A stretch of DNA of 64,000 nt from contig NC_084827.1 of the NCBI RefSeq assembly GCF_033115175.1, forward strand, positions 119,629,701 through 119,693,700, given 5' to 3'. This DNA is from Lepus europaeus. Its lineage: Eukaryota; Chordata; Mammalia; Lagomorpha; Leporidae. A program made the position numbers and the translations under genes. Below the pieces are notes generated by a model. It worked only from the letters and a program-made list of their open reading frames with translations. It was not told the origin of the DNA and searched no databases. Shown piece after piece: positions 55,600-64,000 of this stretch (position 1 is the first letter of the stretch; each line of letters opens with the position of its first letter).

Positions 55600-55930
55600 G
55601 CAGATAGGATAAAACTGATTAGATATGTAAGCTGGAGACCATGCCCTCCATCACACCTGCTGTGTGATCTCACCTGAATGCTCACCTGCCCTTCAGACTA
55701 TGTAACCACTCCCCTTTGGAAAGCATATAAAAGGCCTTTGCTTTGCTGCTGCGCTAAGCTACCTGTGGCTGCTCTTACCCATACGCTTGCTCCACATGGC
55801 ATGCTCCTGGCCTGCTCTCTGCTTGGTACAGACCCAGCTTAGTTTCTAGACTTCTCTTTCTCCCCTAAATAAAGCACTCATTTCTCTCATTGAATAAAAA
55901 GCTTAAAACTTACCATGTTGCCTGGTCTAT
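55600..55930 (+). mobile_element. Candidate solo LTR
   Basis: A TATA box (TATAAAA, 55726-55732) is preceded by CCACTCCCCTTTGG and followed by C/T-rich text. A polyadenylation signal AATAAA is at 55868-55873. The spacing of about 140 bp fits a U3-R-U5 layout. Boundaries and family are uncertain; no primer-binding site or polypurine tract was found. Confidence 0.45.
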
Positions 55931-56343
55931 ATGAACCAGTATTCAGAATTCTCTAAATAAGTGGCAAGAACCCACAGGCTTATTAATATTGAAAATTATT
56001 AATAAGCTGTCTGATATCAGTAGGAACAGTAAAGGAAGCCTATATAAGTTTTTGTTACCAAATATGTCTACTGGTCATATTTGCCTGACCGTAGTTGTAT
56101 GTCTGTAGTTTTTCCTGACTGAAGAATTTATACAAATGTTTTAACATCTTTGTCAAATTTCTTATTTTGGAAAAAATTGTTGAGTATTGCTTACTCTCAG
56201 CACTTCTTTAAAATGCACTTGATCTTTTGAATTTAGGTTCACAACTTAACGCACTTTCTATCATTTGCACCTTGTTTTCCTGTAACATACAACAGTCATA
56301 CAAATATACCATACACACTCAGAGAGAGAGAGAAGAGAGAGAA
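55931..56343. other. Unique AT-rich spacer
   Basis: A 10-bp inverted repeat lies at 55978-56007. (GA)n-rich at 56320-56343, which belongs to no SINE. Confidence 0.45.
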
Positions 56344-56702
56344 AAATCTGGGTAAGTATTTAGCTTGGTGGTTGTGACACTGGTTATAGGATGCCCACAT
56401 CCTATATCAGAATACCTGGGTGCTACGCCTGCCTTCGGTTCCCGACTTCAGTTTCCTATTGATGCAGATGCTGGGAGGCAGCATTGATGGCTCAAGTAAC
56501 TGGGGCCCTGCCACCCACGAGGGAGACCTGGACTGAGTTCCTGCCTCCTGGTTTTGGTCTGGCAGCCCAGCCCCAGACATTACCAGTATTTGGGGAGAGA
56601 ATCGGTAAAGAGAATCAATCAATCTCTCTCCCCCTCTTTCCCTCCCTCCCTCTCTATCTCTCTCTGTATTTCTCCCTCTAAAACAAATATTTTTTAAAAA
56701 AT
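56344..56702 (+). mobile_element. C-SINE, older
   Basis: GATGCCCACATCCTATATCAG, GATGGCTCAAGTAACTGGGG, CCACCCACGAGGGAGACCTGG, CCAGCCCCAGACATTACCAG, then CT/CCCT-rich and a TTTTTTAAAAAATT end. Confidence 0.85.
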
Positions 56703-57359
56703 TAAAAATTAGGTTAAAGCCTAAAAATCATGCTCATGGCAATTCTTTGCTCGCAGACAGCACCCCATCTTGGCAGACAGGGCCATAGACTCCCCAGGAC
56801 TGACAGCAGCTGCCTTTCCTTACGAACGCTCTTCTAGGAGTCTCTGGTCTAGACCAAGGTGAGAAATCCTAAAAAAGGAAATGAGCTGTTATTGGCAAAG
56901 TTTGCTTGCAAAGGAAGCCAAGTATTAGCTCAGGATTTCTTTCACAAGAAAGAGCATATTAATTGGGTCCTCCAAAGCTCAAAGGGAAATCTTCATTACT
57001 CCTTTCTTCTGAGAAAGATTTCCCCCACTCCTTCCTTTTCTTCAGAAATGCAAAAGATACAGAAGTAGTAAAACAAATTCTCACATTTCTACTTCTTAGA
57101 GTTAACAAGTGGTAACATCTGGCCATATTTTCCCTTTTTTTTTTTAAGCAATAACATGTTTCCGATCCCAAACCCAGTCCCTTCTACCCAGCCCACTCTT
57201 CCACACCAGAGGGAAAGCACGTTCAGGAGCTGGGTGGTGATCCTTCCAATCTATCAGAATAGCTGTGTTTTATACACTCAGGAATGCCACAAGCAATGCT
57301 TAGTACTGCATTCTGTGTGGATTTTGCTCTTTAAATAAATGTCATCATTCTTTGTAATT
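56703..57359. other. Unique sequence
   Basis: No gene recognised. T-run at about 57137-57146. Confidence 0.45.
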
Positions 57360-57958
57360 TCTACAACTTGTTTTTTCTTCTCAATATTTTTTGGTGATCC
57401 CTCCCTGTTGAGCTATCTCTGTAGATCTAGCTCATCCTTTGGCTCTGTGTATGTATCACATTTCTAGTCCACTGTTGATGGTTTCCAGGGTTGTTTATTT
57501 TCTTTTTTGCTATTTTCTGTTATGCTGCAATAAACACACTGTACACAGCTCTTTATACGTACATGTAAGTGTTTCCCTGGAAACCACAGTAGTAGATACA
57601 ATCTAAGGGACTAGGATATACATGGTTTCTATTTTGCTTAGGTGCTGCCAAAACACTCCCAAAATGATAATATTGATTTATGCACATGCTGGCTAAAACA
57701 CAATATTATAAGATGCTAATTTTTTCATTTTGGTTACTTAGAATAAAAAATAATAAAAGTATTGGTTTTATTTCTCATTTCAATGCTTATTAGTAAGTTT
57801 ACCTTATCAAAAGTTACTGGAATAACCACTTAACAGCTTTCTTTTATCATATCTTTGCTTATTTTTCTATTGGAATATTTGCATACTTATTCTTTTATCT
57901 GAGTTGTGCATGTATCCTGGATAGTTATCTGCTGTATATTACATACATTATAAATAAC
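57360..57958 (-). mobile_element. Old L1 (L1M) fragment
   Basis: TATGCTGCAATAAACACACTG, TACGTACATGTAAGTGTTTCCC and GTGCTGCCAAAACACTCCC resemble reversed L1M 3' text. Confidence 0.55.
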
Positions 57959-58565
57959 CTGTCCTCATTTTTAATTGGTAATACATTCAAATAGCACAAA
58001 CTCAGAGTTTAAAAAGCGCACACAGAATTCTCCCTCTCACATCTAATCCCCCTTCCCCTTTCAGCTTCCCTTCTTACAGAAAACCAATGTTCTAATGCAT
58101 GCTTCCAAAGAATTCTATGCACACGCAAAAAAATAGTTGATATGCTTCTCTACAGCTTCTTCTTATCAGTTTTAAAGACACTATGAATTCATCTTCCATA
58201 TCGCCTTTTACACTTAAAGATCACTCTATCTTGGTTTATACAGAACTATTTCTTTTCTTTCCTTTTTATTTCATTTTATTTTACCTTCTTGACATCATAG
58301 TCTTCTTTTTCACACATGCACTAGACTTTATCTAACCACTGTCCTATTGATGGGCATTTAGGTTGCCCCCAACTTTTTGTTATTAAAAGATTGTACTATA
58401 GTGACTGCTCATTATTTTACACATATACAAATTTATGTTGGATGAATTCTTAAAAGTGAAAGAACTGTATTAAAGACTAAGGGCCTTAAAACAAAAACAG
58501 TTATTACCAAAATGTCCTCTTGAAGAGGCTATACCAGTTTAGTCCCACTAGCAATGTCTATGCAA
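57959..58565 (-). mobile_element. Old L1 (L1M) 3' fragment
   Basis: ATTCTCCCTCTCACATCTAATCCCC, AAACCAATGTTCTAATGC, AAGAATTCTATGCACACGC, CTGTCCTATTGATGGGCATTTAGGTTGCC and ACCAGTTTAGTCCCACTAGCAATG are all L1M blocks in order. Confidence 0.75.
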
Positions 58566-58587
58566 CTGATCTTTTTAGAAAATAAAT

Positions 58588-58933
58588 ATGATGGCCTGCA
58601 TTGTGGTGTAGCTGGTTAAGCTACCGCCTACAACACCAGCATATCATATGAGCAGTGGCTCAAGTCCTGGCTGCTCCACTTCTGATCTAGCTCTCTGCTA
58701 ATGTGCCTGGAAAAGCAACAGAAGATGTTCCGCGTACATGAGTCCCTGCCACCTGTGTGGGAGAGCCGAATAGAATTCCAGACTCCTGGCTTTGGGCTGA
58801 CCCAGCTCTGACAGTGGAGGACATTTGGTGAGTGAATCAGCAGGTGTAAGCTCTCTCTCTCTCTCTCTCTTATCCCTTCTCTCCTTCTCTGTAACTCTGC
58901 CTTTCAAATAAATAAATCTTTAAACAAGAAAAA
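58588..58933 (+). mobile_element. C-SINE in L1M sequence
   Basis: GATGGCCTGCATTGTGGTGTAGC head, CTCTCTGCTAATGTGCCTGG, CAGACTCCTGGCTTTGGGC, (CT)n of about 24 bp and AAATAAATAAATCTT tail. AAAATAAATATGA before and AAAATTAATATGA after suggest the duplication. Confidence 0.92.
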
Positions 58934-58939
58934 AATTAA

Positions 58940-59530
58940 TATGAATTACATGTTTATCAGAGTTATCATGATTCTAAATCTATTGTATTTTAAAGAAATC
59001 ATTGTGGAAAATGTCAGACTTTAATAAAATAATACAGTGAACTCACGTGCTCTTTATCCAGCCTCAATAATTCAGAGCATATGGCAAATCCCCTTTTGTG
59101 TACAGACTCGTTTCTTCTCTCTTCCCCGAGACCTGCTGGATTATTTTGCAACAAATTCCAGGCATTGTATCATTTCATTCACAAATACTTTAGTAGTCCC
59201 TCTGGGAGATAAGGATTTAAAAAAATAGCCACTATATCATTATTGTGCCTTAAACATTAACAATAACTTTTATAACCACTTAATAACTGGTCAGTGTTCA
59301 CATTTCCAAGCTACCCACAAACATCTTTTTATTGTTGGTTTCTCTGGAACATAATCCAACCAAGTACACACATTTCATTTTGTTGCTCTGTCTCTTGTCT
59401 ATTTCAGTCTCTAACAGCCCCCACCCCTCTTGTTTTCTCCATCTGTTTATTAACAAAAAACACATCATCTGTCTTATTCAGTTGTATTTTATCCATGTTT
59501 ATAGCCGGTTTTGTGTTGTGTTTTTGTTTG
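58940..59530 (-). mobile_element. Old L1 (L1M) fragment
   Basis: ATACAGTGAACTCACGTGCTC, GGATTATTTTGCAACAAATTCCAGGC, TTAACAATAACTTTTATAACC and GGTCAGTGTTCACATTTCC match a widespread old L1 3' block. Overlapping ORFs are spurious. Confidence 0.65.
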
Positions 59531-60000
59531 GGTTTTTTTGACTACAAGTTATATTTTGATATCAGATTTCAATACCTTTTTCTCTGCAATATGGATTTTT
59601 GTATCTGATAGAAAAAAGCCATCCCTATCCCAAGAATGTTTATGTAATTTTTTCTCATTGGCTTAGAATTATGTAACTTAAGATTTTCATCTTGTGGAAT
59701 TTATGTTTGTATATGGTATGAAATAGAAATCCCGTTTTTTGTTTTATGTTTGTATATGGTATGAAATAGAAATCCTGTTTTTTGTTTTGTTTTTGCACCA
59801 GGTAGGTCCAACATCTACCCTTTTTTCATTGGTTTGCAATGTGCCTGATACAAACTAAATTCTAATGTTTGCATGGATCTCTCTCTCTCCTGTTCAATTA
59901 ATCTATGTATTTCCTCTTACTCCAACACCACACTGTTTTCATAACTATAGCTTTTTAATATGTCAGAACATTGTTAAGACAAATCTGGGCTTTCATTAAG
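59531..60000 (-). mobile_element. Old L1 ORF2-region fragment
   Basis: ATGTTTGTATATGGTATGAAATAG resembles the reversed L1 ORF2 segment before the TTCCATATGG block. CAATTAATCTATGTATTTCC and CACTGTTTTCATAACTATAGC follow in L1 order. It contains a 43-bp tandem duplication. Confidence 0.7.
59702..59787 (+). repeat. 43-bp tandem duplication
   Basis: Two adjacent copies of a 43-bp unit (starts 59702 and 59745) differ by one base (CCCG versus CCTG), inside old L1 sequence. Confidence 0.92.
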
Positions 60001-61084
60001 ACAAAATTTGTTTTAAAAAATATTTGTTTGAATGCAATAAAATCAGACTAATAGGAGCCCTCACAGTCCAATAACGAGGGACTTCGGTTTAGAAGTAAAA
60101 AAAAACACTAGGTAGTTTGTTGGAACTGAGGTGGCAGCCTGTGACGTCTTAAGAGATAAAATCTAAAAGCTAGATTTACTTGGGAAACATTTATGTCGTT
60201 ACGAGTACAGTGCTTTCACAGTGCCTTCCCGGGTCACAGAGGACTCCATCCCCTCCTCTTCTTCTCCCCCTTCTCCACGCTCCCCCACACGTGTGGGCGG
60301 AAAGGCAGGCAGGGAGAAATGCACAAGGGAAGTGAAGGTGAACGTTCCAATTTGGGGTTACAGATTAAGAAGAGGGCCCAGAAGTGGGAGAAGGTCAAAC
60401 CACAAGTCATAGGATGCTTGTTACTTGCTGTCATGCCAACCACTAAATGTAGTAGTTTTAAATACCACGAAGAGCCAATAGCAAACTGGCCATGATGAAT
60501 TCACCAGACACCCGCTGCTTGGCCAATCTTGACTGCGTGGGAGGGAGGGCAGCAGTGAGTGTACCGATCAGCTTGCAGATGAGAAAGGAGTGTTCTTGCT
60601 GCAAAGCAAAGACCATGGAGAACCAGAGAGCTGTCTCATTTCCTCCAGGAGGATCAAGGACGCGACTTCGAGCCTACCTCCGTGCAAACGTCACTCCACG
60701 AACGCACACGCTGTGTTCTTTCATCCGAGGCATCTGAGATCTTTGCACAGTTTCATAAGGCTAACTAACTAACGTTTTGATTGTAAAGCACGTCAAGGCC
60801 CAGAACTAAGGAAAACGCACCTGGGAAAAATTAATTTGGGGGTGCAGCGCAGAACTTGAAATGTGGTTTGACACGCTGTCCAGAGAAAAAGACTTAATTT
60901 GAGTTCTGTAGTCTGTGATTTGGTGAAGCCTCAAAATAATAGACAACTTCCTAGTCAAGATGAATAAAGGGGGTGCTGTCTCTTTAAAGATATCAAAAGA
61001 GGAGTAGAAACAGCGAATCAATGACTGTTATATTTTCTAAGTGATATACACAGTAAAATAGGTAAAAAAGAGTGATGCCGCCGG
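60001..61084. other. Unique sequence
   Basis: Overlapping ORFs at 60193-60772 have no recognisable domain. A CACACGTGTG palindrome is at about 60286-60295. No named repeat. Confidence 0.45.
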
Positions 61085-62010
61085 TCATCTGCTACCATAG
61101 GAAAATGACTTCTGTTCAGCAGAGTGAGACTACTGAAGAGAACTGTTATTCATCCAACGCACATTCACTGGGCCTGGCTCATGCTGAAGAATCCATACTG
61201 AATAAGGCATGCATAGTGCCATCTTCCAGAGTTCCCATGCGACAGCCCAAAAGGCAAACATATTTAAAAAAAATGAAAAGCTGCAGTGAGTGAGACAAAT
61301 GCTGAGGTAGAGGCAAAAAGCAGGGAGCCTATGAATTCAGGGCGTCAGGGAAGACGTATCTGAAGAGTGACCCTTGGGCTGACACAGGAGGGAGGCAACG
61401 GGGAGCTGGCTAAGCAAAGCCCCGGGGGAAGATCTCTGAGAGAGAGAATGGCAGGTCAGGTCCCTACAGGGGTTACCCGCTAGGCCTGGTCAGGGAGATG
61501 GCAGGAGAGCAGTTGAGTGAGTCAGGGCCTGGCCAAACCTGCTGAAGGAGCAAGAGGAAGGTGGCAGGAGGGGCTTCAGAGCCTTGAAGGCCAAAGTAAG
61601 CCATTTGCATTTTCATCCTAACAGCAGTAGAAAGCCTTGGGCAGCTTCGGGCAGGGGTGACATGAATGGAGCTACATTTTCAAAACTGGATGGAAAGATG
61701 TTTTCACATGGAGGTCATGTGCAAAGAGAGAAAACGGGTACATTTAAGCATATTTTGGAAGTGAATTTGACTAGGCTTGTTGGCAAACTGTATTGGGAGG
61801 CAAGGAAAAAGGTGAAATTCCAGGCGACTCCTAGGTCTTTGAGTCGGGCAGTTGGGTGGAAGGTAGCGTCTTTTACCCGGGTAGGAGAAAGGGGGGGAAG
61901 CAGGCACAACCTGGAAGGAGAAGTCAGGTGCTCCATTTGGACAAGTTAGACTCGCAGTCATGGGATTCTGAATCCCAAGGAGAGAGTTAGCGGGAGGAGG
62001 GACCAGGCCC
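61085..62010 (+). repeat. Ancient mammalian repeat (same type as 53085)
   Basis: TGAAGAGTGACCCTTGGGCTGAC, GCCTTGAAGGCCAAAGTAAGCC, AGAAAGCCTTGGGCAGC, GGCAGGGGTGACATGAATGG, GACTCCTAGGTCTTTGAGTCG and CATTTGGACAAGTTAG follow a long common old repeat. A 200-codon minus ORF across it is an artefact. Confidence 0.55.
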
Positions 62011-62469
62011 AGAGTCTGAGGAGCGTCAACATTTGAGGCGAGGACATATGACGAGAAGCTCCTCTGCCTGCGAAGGAAAAGCAAAGCAGGAGAACGTGCT
62101 GTTATGGAGAGCCGAAGGAGAGAGCATTCGGGAAGAGTACAAGGGTCAGCTTTGCTGAGGACGGTGGGGATCCTTGAGGCCAGGGGCTGTGGGGTGTCCA
62201 CCGGAAAGACACACCTGATGTTCAGCTCCTGGCTCTTCTCCTTATGACTTCTGCAACATAAATTCAGCAGGTAACTGCGCAGGAGCATTCGCAGGTCAGT
62301 GGGCAATTGCTACCAGGGTGTCTCCTGCTTTGAGACAAACTCCAGCAGAGTCCATCACAAGAGGTCAGCAGCTCAACCTCTCATCCCCGGGCCCCTGTAG
62401 CAGCCCCTTGTTGGCTGCCCTGGTTCTCTACTTCCTGGATTTCATTAGATGCTAACTCAACGTTATTCC
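62011..62469. other. Unique sequence
   Basis: No feature seen. Confidence 0.4.
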
Positions 62470-62735
62470 TTACAGCGCTGCTCAAAATTGGTGTGACGTT
62501 TTTTCAGGACAATTTGTTATCCACTCAAATTTAAAATGTTCATGCACTCTGACCTGGCATTTTTACCTCCATGCATTTCTCAAGCACTAAGTGTGCCAGA
62601 GCAGTTTGTTTACAACAGTAAACAATTGGAAAAGTTTAAATGTCCACCCATAGGGAAATGGTAGATATTAAAATACAGTTTATGAATACATTTGAATGTT
62701 ATGTAGCCCTTCGGACAAAATGCAGCCTTCCCAGA
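62470..62735 (+). mobile_element. Old L1 fragment
   Basis: TTACAACAGTAAACAATTGG, AAATGTCCACCCATAGGGAAATGG and GAATGTTATGTAGCCC follow L1 ORF2-end text ('...aattggaaacaacc...aaatgtcc...gggaatgg'). Confidence 0.7.
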
Positions 62736-62952
62736 TGCATCAACATGGAAAGGCAACCATGATGCATTGTTCTGGTGCCGGTCCAGCATGCTCTTCTGAG
62801 AAATACCCAGTTTTATTCTTGTCTCCATCACTCCCCATGGTAGCCTGCCTATGTGACTTTGTCTTTAGCTAATCCACATGTTCCACTAAAGACCCTAAAT
62901 GTGAAGACAGTCTGTTCTTAAGTCTTTAGCCAGAGATATTTTTAAAAATTTA
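62736..62952. other. Spacer
   Basis: No feature seen. Confidence 0.4.
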
Positions 62953-63197
62953 ACCCCATCTGGCACTGTGAGTGAGTCAAGTCACTGCCTGGAGTGCCGG
63001 CATCCCATATGGCCACCAGTTCGAGTCCCGGCTGTTCCTCTTCCTATCCAGCTCTCTGCTGTGGTCTGGGAAAGAAGCAGCAGATGGACCAAGTGCTTGG
63101 GCCCCTGCACCCACACGGGAGACCCTAAAGAAGCTCCTGGCTCCTGGCTTCTGATCAGCCCAGCTGCAGCCATTTGGAGAGTGAACTAGCGGATAGA

Positions 63198-63259
<62 letters not shown>

Positions 63260-63312
63260 GCCTCTGCCTCTCTGTAACTCTACCTTTCAAGTAAATAAAT
63301 AAAATCTTTAAA
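62953..63312 (+). mobile_element. C-SINE with intact B box and long (CT)n
   Basis: B box GTTCGAGTCC at 63019-63028 is perfect, but the A-box region is altered (GTGAGTGAGTCAAG). (TC)n at 63201-63249 is nearly pure. Tail AAATAAATAAAATC. Confidence 0.93.
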
Positions 63313-63329
63313 ATCTTCTTAGAAATGTA

Positions 63330-63815
63330 ATCACCTCACCCTTGCCCTTGGAATAATGGCTGCAATCCTCTACAAAGCTCTGTGTCCATCCTCTAACGCC
63401 ACTGCTCTCCTGCTTGCTCCCCAGGTTCCAGCCCTGAGGGCCTCCTTGCTGTTCCTTGAATCACAATGGAAGTACCTGGGGTAGGAAGACAGTTCCCTGT
63501 TGTACTTCTCAACAGGATGTGCTCTCTATCATCCTTCAGATTGCTCAGATGTCACATTCTCAGAGGAGATTTCCTGACACCCAACCTAAATTAGATCTGT
63601 CTGTATGCCAGAAGCCCTTGAGTTTTTTCCTTTCATGGCTCTTCTCATAATGTGAAGTTACATAATCATTGTGTGATTAGTTGGTAAGTACCATCTCCCT
63701 CACTCAACTCCAAGACCTCTGGGGGAAGGACTGTGTCTTTCTTGCTCAAAATTGTAGCACCCACCTCATGGAGGATAGCAGGTGCTCCATAAATGTTGAT
63801 CAAATAAGTGAGTCT
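63330..63815 (+). repeat. L2 3' region
   Basis: ATGTCACATTCTCAGAGGAGATTTCCTGAC, CCCTCACTCAACTCCAAGACCTC and CAGGTGCTCCATAAATGTTGATC are good L2 3' end matches. Confidence 0.82.
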
Positions 63816-64000
63816 GAAACTGCGTCTTACACACGGTAGGAGTTCACTGACAATCCATGAACAGGACTGAGTTGGAAATGGAGATTGGCATTGATTCTGT
63901 TCATTTTTATTAAATCATTTTATGTGACTTTAAGATTTAAACACAATATATTCCTCCTTCCACCACCCAAGCCATGACTCAATCCTATCAAAATTACCTC
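63816..64000. other. Right edge, nothing recognised
   Basis: AT-rich at 63900-63960. The window ends before any element can be identified. Confidence 0.4.

Noticed and set aside
59294..59608. 104-codon hydrophobic plus-strand ORF
   Set aside because: Antisense to old L1 sequence; hydrophobicity reflects T-richness.
61704..62306. 200-codon minus-strand ORF, the longest in the window
   Set aside because: It is antisense to an ancient dispersed repeat, extends into unique DNA without motif or domain, and is proline/serine/leucine-rich as expected from its base composition.
1..64000. tRNA, rRNA, snRNA genes, CRISPR arrays or prokaryotic operons
   Set aside because: None seen. tRNA-like heads are all parts of C-SINEs, and the interspersed-repeat landscape is mammalian.

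Overview
This window is nuclear DNA from a lagomorph, most likely rabbit (Oryctolagus cuniculus) or a close relative. The main evidence is about 21 copies of the lagomorph C-repeat: a tRNA-derived SINE with a tRNA-like head, a long body, a (CT)n stretch and a short AAATAAAT-type tail. Rabbit-type L1 3' ends are also present, with a G-rich 3' UTR and a duplicated 3' UTR segment. Older mammalian repeats (MIR, L2, MER2, MER5, MaLR LTRs, L1M) lie underneath. There are no bacterial operons, rRNA genes, CRISPR arrays or intact protein-coding genes. The longest open frames (up to 200 codons) have no recognisable domains and lie in repeats or look random. I read the window as intergenic or intronic, gene-poor sequence.

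Layout. 1-2.6 kb: MIR fragments, then a C-SINE joined directly to an L1 3' end, then an older C-SINE. 2.6-6.7 kb: mostly unique. 6.7-13.3 kb: scattered C-SINE, MIR, a MaLR-type LTR, a MER2 DNA transposon, and an L2 inside a MIR. 13.8-17.6 kb: a compound microsatellite, a C-SINE facing a rabbit L1 3' end, and a nested tail-to-tail pair of C-SINEs. 19.3-24.6 kb: L2, C-SINEs, three L1 classes, and a short Tigger-type MITE with clean TA duplications. 25.8-26.2 kb: a broken reading frame on the minus strand that looks like an unidentified membrane protein. 29.2-29.8 kb: a clear processed pseudogene of ribosomal protein L29, minus strand. 31.1-40.9 kb: nearly 10 kb without a recognisable transposable element, holding homopurine tracts, POU/homeodomain-type motifs and a few unassigned ORFs; this is the best candidate for regulatory DNA. 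41-51.5 kb: dense repeats, including an MLT1-type LTR, nested SINEs, a MER2 split by a SINE, and a 1.35-kb minus-strand L1 with decayed ORF2 coding. 52.5-64 kb: MER5 copies, an ancient repeat split by a MIR, a candidate solo LTR with TATA box and polyadenylation signal, a run of L1M fragments, C-SINEs and an L2 at the right edge.

No set of genes works together here. The content is a layered record of retrotransposition: L1 machinery mobilised the C-SINEs and the RPL29 mRNA, and target-site duplications allow several insertion orders to be worked out. Repeat names come from memory of consensus sequences and boundaries were read by eye, so allow about 10-20 bp of error on old elements. No database search was run.
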